Below, one piece after another: positions 1 to 6,353 of a stretch of DNA of 15,956 bases (position 1 is its first letter; the number at the start of each line of letters is the position of its first letter). Position numbers and translations under genes: made by a program. Origin of the DNA: Psychrobacter sp. Its GTDB lineage: Bacteria; Pseudomonadota; Gammaproteobacteria; Pseudomonadales; Moraxellaceae. The notes under the pieces were generated by a model, which ran no database searches, had not been told where the DNA came from, and saw only the letters and a program-made list of their open reading frames with translations. The stretch covers positions 1 to 15,956 of the forward strand of contig JAHHUJ010000020.1 of assembly GCA_020024075.1 (NCBI GenBank). The letters are read 5' to 3'.

Positions 1-75
1 CGAGCCCAGCAAAGCGCTTAGTGTTAGCGCAGTGGGCCATCGAGCTATTGAGCGAGCACGAGGGGACTTAATCAT
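1..75 (-). CDS. 5' end of an exported or membrane protein gene, cut by window edge
   Basis: Only the first 25 codons are visible, so no function can be given. The peptide begins MIKSPRARSIARWPTALTLS and continues into a small hydrophobic stretch (ALLGS). That is a basic n-region followed by the start of a hydrophobic core, as in a signal peptide or signal anchor. The start is supported by an AAGGA Shine-Dalgarno at 83-87, seven bases from the ATG. The gene lies downstream of the oppA terminator on the same strand and therefore probably has its own promoter. A possible one is TTGCGG, 17 bases, TTAAAT in the spacer, but it is weak. Plus-strand frames in the same bases are also open, but they end without any start or terminator context. 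Confidence 0.5.
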   Translation of the reverse strand, partial: MIKSPRARSIARWPTALTLSALLGS

Positions 76-192
76 ACAGACGTCCTTGTATAAAAAATAA
101 ACGACAAGTTATTTAACCAACGTCTAGTAACTACCGCAATTTTTGTAGTATTAAATAAACACTAAGCTCTAATATCTCTAAGCTCTAATAAT

Positions 193-235
193 AAGAAGAA
201 GGCGCTTTACAGTCATGCTTAGCGGCCTTCTTCTT
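193..235 (-). terminator. Rho-independent terminator of the oppA-like gene
   Basis: An 11-bp perfect inverted repeat, AAGAAGAAGGC at 193-203 against GCCTTCTTCTT at 225-235, extends by GC pairs inside. On the minus strand it is followed by TATTATTAG. It sits about 45 bases after the oppA stop codon. The T-run is poor, so the hairpin is clearer than the termination. Confidence 0.6.
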
Positions 236-280
236 GGACTTACAGACCTAATTTTGTAGCTTTAAGTTATGGTTTTAAGC

Positions 281-1942
281 TTAGTGCTTAGCCACTTTTA
301 GGTCTTTAGCTTGCCAGTTATCTAAAGGATCTTTGGTTGAGAAACCGACTACGTATGGCTTAATCAGACGAGGGCTAACGTAGTGATAGACGTTGATGTT
401 AGGCATATCAGCATCAAGCTGTACTTCGGCTTGCTTATACAGCTCAGCACGTTGCTCTGGGGTTACACCCGCTTTTAGAGTCTGTGCCATTAGGCTGTCA
501 AACTTAGCGCTTGAGTATTTACCTTGGTTATTACTGTTGCCTGACTTAACGATATTTAGGAAGGTAGAAGGCTCGTTATAGTCGCCACACCAGCCTGCAC
601 GGGCCACTTGATAGTTACCGTTGCGGCGTGTGTCTAAGTAGGTTTTCCACTCTTTGTTAATTAAGCTCACATCCACAAAGTCCAATGATTGCTTCCATAG
701 CGAGCTTGCTGCCACTGCAATTTTCTTATGGTTATCACTGGTGTTATATAACAGCTCAAATTTCAATGGATTACTTTCGCTATAACCCGCTTCTTTTAGC
801 AGTTTTTTCGCCTCTTCCACACGTTTGGCTTGATCCCAGCTTTGCCACTCAGGTGTGTTATTTTGCATAGCGTTGGTCGCGACTGGCGTCAACTGATAAG
901 CTGGCGTTTGACCTTGACCAATCACTTTATCAGTGATGGTGTCACGGTCTAAAGCAAGAGCTAAAGCACGGCGTACACGAGCATCATTGAAAGGAGGCTT
1001 GACCGTATTGAATTCGTAATAATAAGTACAAAGCATTGGCGATACGCTTAACTCATCACCCAACTGATCTTTTAAAGAAGCGAACTGCTCTGGTGGGATC
1101 TCGTTATTGGTGACATCAATCTCACCTGACTGATAGCGCGCCACGTCAGTGGTACTTGAAGGAATGGCCAACATAGTGATTTTGTTTAAGGTGGTATTGG
1201 CATTATCGTAGTAACTTTCGTTACGCTCCAAGACAATTTTGTCATTCACTTGCCATTCACTAATTTTGTAAGGGCCATTAACGACGATATTGGCAGGATC
1301 CGTCCATTTTTCACCGAACTGCTCTACCGCTTTTTGGTTAACTGGTTTAACTGATGTATGAATTAGGGTGTCTGGGAAATAAGGAACTGGCTCAGAAAGC
1401 GTCACTTGTAGAGTTTTGTCATCGACAGCTTTTACTCCCAACGTTTCAATGCCTGCTTTGCCTTCCAAAATAGCATCTGCACCAACGACTTTAGCATCTA
1501 CTAGGTAGCTGGCATAGGGAGAGGCGGTGTTAGGATCAAGCAAACGACGGAAGCTATAAACGAAGTCTCCAGCGGTTACTGGATCACCATTTGACCACTG
1601 TGCATCACGAATTTTGAATGTCCAAACTTTATTGTCTGCGCTTTCCCAGCTTTCAGCCATACCTGGGATAGTTTTACCATCAGGATCGGTGGTGGTTAAG
1701 CCCACTAACATTTGACGAATAATGGCGGCTTCAGGTACGCCAGATACTTTGTGCGGATCTAATGATTCTGGTTCAGCTGAGTTATTGACAATCAACTCTT
1801 GTTTGTCAGCTAATACATTGGGATCAATGTTGGCTGTGTTACTGCTACCGGCCGATTTATCACCACAGCCTACCATCATCATGGCGGCTACTAAGCCAGT
1901 AGGAATTAACACTTTATTCACTAAGGAGGTCGATTTACGCAC
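281..1942 (-). CDS. oppA: Periplasmic oligopeptide-binding lipoprotein (OppA/MppA type, SBP family 5)
   Basis: This is the substrate-binding component of an oligopeptide ABC importer, 553 residues (E. coli OppA is about 543). The start is GTG, with AAAGGA at 1950-1955 seven bases before it. A lipoprotein signal peptide ends in MVGC, so Cys26 would be lipid-modified and the protein membrane-tethered rather than free as in E. coli. The family 5 signature lies at about residues 97-138 (AESWESADNKVWTFKIRDA, then WSNGDPVTAGDFVYSFRR). The C-terminal half follows E. coli OppA closely: LLYNTSD, EWKTYLDTR, ARAGWCGDYNEP at 447-458 and KDPLDN. The Asp in GDYNEP corresponds to the OppA residue that binds the peptide amino terminus. 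No permease or ATPase genes are adjacent, so it is an orphan binding protein here and probably shares a transporter encoded elsewhere. An MppA-like role in murein tripeptide uptake cannot be excluded. Confidence 0.9.
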   Translation of the reverse strand: MRKSTSLVNKVLIPTGLVAAMMMVGCGDKSAGSSNTANIDPNVLADKQELIVNNSAEPESLDPHKVSGVPEAAIIRQMLVGLTTTDPDGKTIPGMAESWESADNKVWTFKIRDAQWSNGDPVTAGDFVYSFRRLLDPNTASPYASYLVDAKVVGADAILEGKAGIETLGVKAVDDKTLQVTLSEPVPYFPDTLIHTSVKPVNQKAVEQFGEKWTDPANIVVNGPYKISEWQVNDKIVLERNESYYDNANTTLNKITMLAIPSSTTDVARYQSGEIDVTNNEIPPEQFASLKDQLGDELSVSPMLCTYYYEFNTVKPPFNDARVRRALALALDRDTITDKVIGQGQTPAYQLTPVATNAMQNNTPEWQSWDQAKRVEEAKKLLKEAGYSESNPLKFELLYNTSDNHKKIAVAASSLWKQSLDFVDVSLINKEWKTYLDTRRNGNYQVARAGWCGDYNEPSTFLNIVKSGNSNNQGKYSSAKFDSLMAQTLKAGVTPEQRAELYKQAEVQLDADMPNINVYHYVSPRLIKPYVVGFSTKDPLDNWQAKDLKVAKH

Positions 1943-2057
1943 AATAAAATCCTTTTGAGTAATGATGGATAGAAGCCAAAATAGTAAGCCTCTTCAATAG
2001 TTTAAGTGGCTTTTCAGTCATCAAGACCACAAGCAATATAGTTCAAATACAATTAAT

Positions 2058-2119
2058 TAACAACTGTCACTTAAACCCTAATATCTGTTCATTAGAGTAA
2101 CCAAAGCTTACAGTTGTTA
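2058..2119. repeat. 10-bp perfect inverted repeat in the oppA leader
   Basis: TAACAACTGT at 2058-2067 and its exact complement ACAGTTGTTA at 2110-2119 are separated by 42 bases. The distal arm abuts the candidate -10 region of oppA, so the pair would either be two operator half-sites or form a long-loop hairpin in the mRNA leader. No regulator is recognised. Confidence 0.45.
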
Positions 2120-2122
2120 TTC

Positions 2123-2163
2123 ATTATAGGTATATTAATAAAAAAAATATATCATCGTGTCAA
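2123..2163 (-). promoter_or_regulatory. Candidate promoter(s) of oppA
   Basis: On the minus strand there is an exact TTGACA at 2158-2163, then 17 bases, then TATTAA at 2135-2140. A second, consensus TATAAT lies at 2123-2128, but it is 29 bases from TTGACA and has no good -35 of its own. Either would give a leader of roughly 170-190 bases before the GTG start. Confidence 0.4.
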
Positions 2164-2367
2164 CAAATATTCATGCATTTATGTTATGAGTCTTGCAATT
2201 AACTATTATTTATCAATGACTTACATTAGTTTTGACTACAAAGTTTATTTTCTTATTATCTTGTAACTACCTAATTTATTAGGATATTTGATTTTAGCAA
2301 ATTTGAAAAATCAATCAGGTATGGCTAGAGATTAAGGGTGGTTACCTGTTATAGATAGTTGCAATAC

Positions 2368-2637
2368 TTCGGTCTGCTGTATGCTAATCTCTTACCCGCT
2401 GATAACACAGCGATCTGATTTTTAAACACCTGATCATCAAAGAATTTTGGAGCAACAAAAGCAGCCGTGAAATGGATATTGAAAATAAACAACACTTAAT
2501 CAATGAGCTCATTGAACGTGGTATTAATAAACCGCTTACGCTACCAGTAGAAGCTATTTATAATCTTGAGGACATTAATGAGGCAGTATCTAGCGAGGTA
2601 AAAAAGTAAAAAAGGCAAGGTTTTGTTGAGACTTTAA
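2368..2637 (+). pseudogene. Decayed C-terminal remnant of a medium-chain dehydrogenase/reductase (quinone reductase / enoyl reductase type)
   Basis: Three stretches in alternating frames line up as the end of one MDR protein. At 2368-2415 one frame reads FGLLYANLLPADNTAI. At 2409-2606 another frame reads SDLIFKHLIIKEFWSN, then an acidic stretch, then RGINKPLTLPVEAIYNLEDI and NEAVSSEV. At 2602-2637 the first frame resumes with KKGKVLLRL and a stop. In MDR proteins the C-terminus has exactly this order: YG/FG-LL near the end of the nucleotide-binding domain, DLIFK...GFW, a helix, KP..-.-YPLEDINEA and GKVLL. Two indels of opposite sense would explain the frame changes, and a TAG at 2356-2358 lies just upstream in the first frame. 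The N-terminal catalytic domain is absent. The ATG at 2472 opens a 45-codon frame, but it lacks a Shine-Dalgarno and is better read as part of the remnant. Two sequencing errors are a less likely alternative, because nothing recognisable lies upstream. Confidence 0.65.
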
Positions 2638-2656
2638 GGCAATTACCTCAGGCAGT

Positions 2657-2682
2657 AAAAAAGCACCCGATTGGGTGCTTTT
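2657..2682 (-). terminator. Terminator of the CoA-transferase gene
   Basis: AAAAGCACCC at 2659-2668, loop GATT, GGGTGCTTTT at 2673-2682. On the minus strand the stem runs into six T residues, 30 bases after the stop codon. On the plus strand there are only four T residues followed by CG. Confidence 0.85.
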
Positions 2683-2714
2683 CGCGTTAAAAATACCGCT
2701 TTTATTAATAAAAG

Positions 2715-4022
2715 CTACTCTACTATTAAGCCACAGCTTACCGCCTCAGCACGCAGCTGATCTCTAAACTTAGGATGGGCAATAGAGATTAAAAGCTCAA
2801 CACGCTCCTGAATATTGGTACCTTTTAAACTAACAATCCCATATTCTGTGGCAACCATATCCACACTATTGCGAGTTAAAGATACGATAGCGCCTTGTTT
2901 TAATGAAGGAACAATTTTGGACATCTCTATCCGTTCGCCTTGCTTGTTTTTAGTAGTAACAGTGGAATACAAAGCGATGATGCTACGACCATTTTTAGCC
3001 ATCTGAGCACCGACAGCCGTCGTAAACTGACCGCCTGTACCACTAAACTGCTTATGACCAATAGATTCAGAACATACTTGACCGGTTAAATCCACTTCAA
3101 TGGCCGTAGTGATAGAAACCATATTGTCATTTTGACTGATCACATAAGGGTCAATGACATAGTCACCACTAGCGACGACAATTGATGGGTTATCGTCTAA
3201 GTAATCATACAAACGCTGGTTGCCTAAAGCAAACGAAAACACTACCTTGCCTTTATATAATGACTTTTTCTTGCCAGTAACGACGCCTTGCTCGATTAAA
3301 TCTAGCATACCTGACGTCATCATTTCGGTATGAACCCCAAGATCTTTTTTATCTTTCAAGCAAGCAGCAACCGCATTGGGAATTCCGCCGATGCCCAGCT
3401 GAATAGTATCACCATCTTCAATATGCTCTGCAATGAGTTTACCTATTTTGAAATCTTTTTCGTTGGGTTCAATATCTGGTAATAAAGGAGGTTGATAATC
3501 CGCTTTAACCAAGTAATCAACATCATCGATGTGTATTTCATTGTCACCAAAGGTTCTAGGGAAATTTTCATTAATTTCCAAAATAACCAACTTAGCTTTT
3601 TCTATAAACTGGGTTTCATAAACATTGGATAAAGATAATGACATAAAGCCATGTTTATCAGGCGGTGTTGCCGAGCCAATAAAGATATCGGGTGTGATAT
3701 GTTTCATCCTATCAGAAGCTGATAAATTCAGGTGATTGGGCACATAATTAACATTGCCATTTTTATGCGCGCTTCTCATTACAGGCGAGAAAAATATACT
3801 ATCAATTTTAAAAGAATCTTTATATTGTGCTTCATAGAACTTAGGTTGTAGCATAGACAAGCTATTAGTAATAGTGACATTATCAACACGGTCAGCGATG
3901 GTATGTAGGTTTTCTAAAAATAGTTTTGCTTCACCTGCTCCTAGTCCTACAACAACATGGTCACCACTTTTTACCAAATTTAAAGCTTCTTCAAGGCTTA
4001 TTACTTTATTGTCGGAATTCAT
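2715..4022 (-). CDS. Acetyl-CoA hydrolase/transferase family CoA-transferase (4-hydroxybutyrate/butyrate:acetate type)
   Basis: This 435-residue cytosolic enzyme should move CoA between acetyl-CoA and another short acid. The family includes Clostridium Cat2 and 4-hydroxybutyrate CoA-transferase, all about 430-440 residues. The N-terminal half carries the glycine-rich GDHVVVGLGAGE and the segment PDIFIGSATPPDKHGFMSLS. The C-terminal half starts near residue 200 with GIGGIPNAVA (210-219). Glu233 in GVHTEMMTSGMLD is the likely catalytic glutamate that forms the CoA thioester. EVDLTGQVCSESIG, SGTGGQ, VATEYGIVSLKG and IAHPKFRDQL follow in family order. One oddity is GGQFTTAVGA, where many relatives have Asp soon after GGQ. 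The start ATG has a modest AGAGA upstream. The true acid substrate (butyrate, 4-hydroxybutyrate, propionate, succinate) cannot be read from the sequence. It stands alone between two terminators. Confidence 0.82.
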   Translation of the reverse strand: MNSDNKVISLEEALNLVKSGDHVVVGLGAGEAKLFLENLHTIADRVDNVTITNSLSMLQPKFYEAQYKDSFKIDSIFFSPVMRSAHKNGNVNYVPNHLNLSASDRMKHITPDIFIGSATPPDKHGFMSLSLSNVYETQFIEKAKLVILEINENFPRTFGDNEIHIDDVDYLVKADYQPPLLPDIEPNEKDFKIGKLIAEHIEDGDTIQLGIGGIPNAVAACLKDKKDLGVHTEMMTSGMLDLIEQGVVTGKKKSLYKGKVVFSFALGNQRLYDYLDDNPSIVVASGDYVIDPYVISQNDNMVSITTAIEVDLTGQVCSESIGHKQFSGTGGQFTTAVGAQMAKNGRSIIALYSTVTTKNKQGERIEMSKIVPSLKQGAIVSLTRNSVDMVATEYGIVSLKGTNIQERVELLISIAHPKFRDQLRAEAVSCGLIVE

Positions 4023-4362
4023 ATTTATCTCTAAATGTTTAATTGTTTAAAAGTTATTAATAAAATATTACGTCGATCAAACTATCATTAGGGCAGTGAA
4101 ACTATATAAGATTGGCTAAACAGTCGAACGCAATAACCTTTCTCATTATAACGAGTGAAATAGAGCTACTCTTAATTTTTCTGCTCTTAATTTTAAAGTA
4201 GTGCTTGTCTTTTATACGACAAAATAAGGATTTGTTCAACCCAGTTTGAGGGCCAACATCGAAGTTTAAATAATTGAAATCCTTACTAATTAAGTATAAC
4301 AGTGTTATTTGGACTAAAATATTATTTGTACTTTTTTATATTGGATAGCTATGTTTTGGCAC
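4023..4362. other. Spacer upstream of the CoA-transferase gene
   Basis: I see no gene. It contains a good minus-strand promoter and, just downstream of it, an 11-bp direct repeat (CTCTTAATTTT at 4169-4179 and 4184-4194, period 15). Confidence 0.6.
4211..4239 (-). promoter_or_regulatory. Sigma70-like promoter of the CoA-transferase gene
   Basis: On the minus strand TTGAAC (4234-4239) and TATAAA (4211-4216) are separated by exactly 17 bases. The predicted start near 4204 leaves a leader of about 180 bases, and the CTCTTAATTTT direct repeat lies at its beginning. Confidence 0.55.
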
Positions 4363-4389
4363 AAAAAAAAGCACCCATTGGGTGCTTTT
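4363..4389 (-). terminator. Terminator of guaA
   Basis: AAAAGCACCC at 4367-4376, loop ATT, GGGTGCTTTT at 4380-4389. It runs into eight T residues on the minus strand, 33 bases after the guaA stop. The stem is the same as in the terminator at 2657-2682. Confidence 0.88.
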
Positions 4390-4422
4390 CTCGTTAAGAA
4401 TACAACTTCTTATAACCTAAAC

Positions 4423-6021
4423 TTATTCCCACTCAATCGTTGCAGGTGGCTTACTTGATACGTCATAAGTCACACGGGACACATCCGCGATTTCATTCAT
4501 GATACGGTTACTGACGGTCTCGATTAAGTCGTAGGGCAAGTGAGCAAAACGGGCGGTCATAAAGTCGATGGTTTCAACCGCACGTAAGGCGATAACCCAA
4601 GCATAACGGCGGCCATCACCAACCACACCCACAGATTTCACTGGGGTAAATACTGCAAAGGCTTGGGCTGTCTTCTCGTACCAACCAGAGCGCTCAAGCT
4701 CTTGCATAAAGATGGCGTCTGCTTGACGTAGAATGTCAGCGTATTCTTTTTTGACTTCGCCTAAGATACGCACCCCTAAGCCTGGACCTGGGAACGGATG
4801 ACGGTAAATCATTTTATGCGGTAAACCTAACGCAATACCCAGCTTACGTACCTCATCTTTGAATAAGTCACGTAAAGGCTCAACCAACTCAAACTGCAAG
4901 TCATCAGGTAGGCCGCCTACGTTGTGGTGGCTCTTAATAACATGAGCTTTGCCTTGGTGCGACTTCGCTGACTCAATCACGTCAGGATAAATCGTACCTT
5001 GTGCTAAGAATTCAATAGGCTTGCCATCACTGCCTTGGCTGACATCACGCGCCGCATCTGAGAACACATCAATGAAGGTCTTACCAATGATTTTACGTTT
5101 TGCTTCTGGCTCAGACTCCCCTGCTAGCGCGGTTAAGAAGCGGTCTTCAGCATCAACACGGATAACTTTAACCCCCATGTTTTCAGCGAATACCTGCATT
5201 ACTTGATCGCCTTCATGCAGACGCAATAGACCATTATCGACAAACACACAGGTCAGCTGATCGCCAATAGCCTTATGTAATAGCGCCGCCACCACTGAGC
5301 TATCCACACCGCCGGATAAGCCTAATAGAACCTGCTTATCGCCAATTTGCTCTTTTAGCTGTTCCACACGCATATCGATGATGTTGTCTGGCGTCCAGCT
5401 ACCGGCACAACCACAAATTTGATGCACAAAACGCGATAACAGCACATCACCTTGTAAGGTATGCGTCACTTCTGGGTGAAACTGTAAACCGTAGTATTTT
5501 TTGTCTTCATTGACCATCACTGCGATGGGACAGCTTGGGGTACTGGCTACCACTTCAAAGCCTTCTGGAGCTTCAACTACTTTGTCACCATGGCTCATCC
5601 ACACGTGCAAGCGGCTGTTGTCTTGATGCTCATCTTCGATACCATCAAGCAAGGTGCTAGCCCCTGTAATGTCAATGGTCGCTGCCCCAAACTCATGCAC
5701 ATCACTGGCTTGCACCTTACCACCAAAGTGATCGGCCATGGCTTGCATACCGTAGCAAATACCTAAAATAGGCACATTCAAATCAAACAAAGCCTGATTG
5801 ATTTTTGGGCTGTTTTCATCGTGCACACTTTCAGGGCCACCTGATAGGATAACGCCTTTGGCACCAAACGCTTCAATACGGCTAGTGTCGATGTCATAAG
5901 GATACATTTCACAGAATACACCGGCTTCACGCACACGGCGGGCAATAAGCTGGCTGTACTGTGAGCCGTAATCGATAATTAAAATACGGTCTTCTTTGAT
6001 GGCAGGTGTATTATTACTCAT
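4423..6021 (-). CDS. guaA: GMP synthase (glutamine-hydrolysing)
   Basis: GuaA makes GMP from XMP, ATP and glutamine, the last step of de novo guanine nucleotide synthesis in the cytosol. The 532 residues hold a class I glutamine amidotransferase domain (about 10-205) with the nucleophile Cys89 in GICYGMQ and the His182/Glu184 pair in FHPEVTH. The ATP pyrophosphatase domain has the P-loop LSGGVDSS (about 235-242). The C-terminal dimerisation and XMP-binding region includes RHPFPGPGLGVRILGE and ends in the conserved KPPATIEWE. The open frame extends to a TTG at 6033, but the ATG at 6021 is chosen because proteins of this family start a few residues before EDRILIID and a weak GGA lies eight bases before it. 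The gene is monocistronic, with its own terminator and a divergent neighbour. No catalytic residue is missing. Confidence 0.97.
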   Translation of the reverse strand: MSNNTPAIKEDRILIIDYGSQYSQLIARRVREAGVFCEMYPYDIDTSRIEAFGAKGVILSGGPESVHDENSPKINQALFDLNVPILGICYGMQAMADHFGGKVQASDVHEFGAATIDITGASTLLDGIEDEHQDNSRLHVWMSHGDKVVEAPEGFEVVASTPSCPIAVMVNEDKKYYGLQFHPEVTHTLQGDVLLSRFVHQICGCAGSWTPDNIIDMRVEQLKEQIGDKQVLLGLSGGVDSSVVAALLHKAIGDQLTCVFVDNGLLRLHEGDQVMQVFAENMGVKVIRVDAEDRFLTALAGESEPEAKRKIIGKTFIDVFSDAARDVSQGSDGKPIEFLAQGTIYPDVIESAKSHQGKAHVIKSHHNVGGLPDDLQFELVEPLRDLFKDEVRKLGIALGLPHKMIYRHPFPGPGLGVRILGEVKKEYADILRQADAIFMQELERSGWYEKTAQAFAVFTPVKSVGVVGDGRRYAWVIALRAVETIDFMTARFAHLPYDLIETVSNRIMNEIADVSRVTYDVSSKPPATIEWE

Positions 6022-6235
6022 AGTGATATCCAATTGGGCAAGTCTAATTCGTCTAATTCAAAACTACGTCAGATTCGATAAACTTTATAAGATAGACTCC
6101 ATAAAGGGTTATCTAACCTAACGTAGAAATAGGGGTAAAATTATATCCGGCTATTTTAACAAGAATCTAAGCCCTGATGGGGAATTGTGTTTTTAAATGG
6201 CATCGAAAAGTGTAATTAATTCAGTAAGACAACAC

Positions 6236-6264
6236 ATTATATCTCTATTGCTTAATTTTATTAA
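6236..6264 (-). promoter_or_regulatory. Candidate guaA promoter
   Basis: A consensus TATAAT (6236-6241) lies 17 bases from TTAATA (6259-6264, four of six matches) on the minus strand, giving a leader of about 200 bases. A second TATAAT at 6140-6145 is nearer the gene but lacks a recognisable -35. Confidence 0.35.
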
Positions 6265-6285
6265 TAAATAGTTTATTATATTATG

Positions 6286-6314
6286 TTGAATACAAACAAT
6301 TAGTAATATATGAT
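6286..6314 (+). promoter_or_regulatory. Sigma70-like promoter of the synthase-like gene
   Basis: TTGAAT (6286-6291), 17 bases, TATGAT (6309-6314). The predicted transcription start at about 6321 lies downstream of the in-frame TTG at 6315, which argues against that TTG as start codon and for the ATG at 6354. Confidence 0.5.
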
Positions 6315-6353
6315 TTGAATCACTACTATAACAAATGGAAAGGTTATATCCCT

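Larger units (their letters stand above)
1943..2367. other. AT-rich spacer upstream of oppA
   Basis: I found no convincing gene here. It holds the oppA promoter candidates, a 10-bp inverted repeat, and on its right side sequence that may be the unrecognisable upstream part of the decayed dehydrogenase remnant. Confidence 0.6.
6022..6353. other. Divergent promoter region between guaA and the synthase-like gene
   Basis: There is no gene in this AT-rich spacer. It must contain promoters for both flanking genes. I see no riboswitch fold that I recognise in the guaA leader. Confidence 0.7.

Noticed and set aside
2..100. Plus-strand open frames ending at 71 and 100 that could be the tail of an upstream gene
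   Set aside because: They have no family features, are cut by the edge, and one uses several rare codons. The minus-strand start in the same bases has a good ribosome site and a signal-peptide pattern.
2472..2609. Stand-alone 45-residue gene
   Set aside because: No Shine-Dalgarno, the same frame is open upstream of the ATG, and the peptide with its neighbours in the other frame matches an MDR C-terminus, so it is treated as part of a pseudogene.
6022..6033. TTG start giving GuaA four more residues
   Set aside because: The ATG at 6021 is a better start codon, and the family usually begins just there.
6315..6353. TTG start giving the synthase-like protein 13 more residues
   Set aside because: It lies upstream of the transcription start expected from the TTGAAT/TATGAT promoter and has no ribosome site. 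The ATG at 6354 has one.
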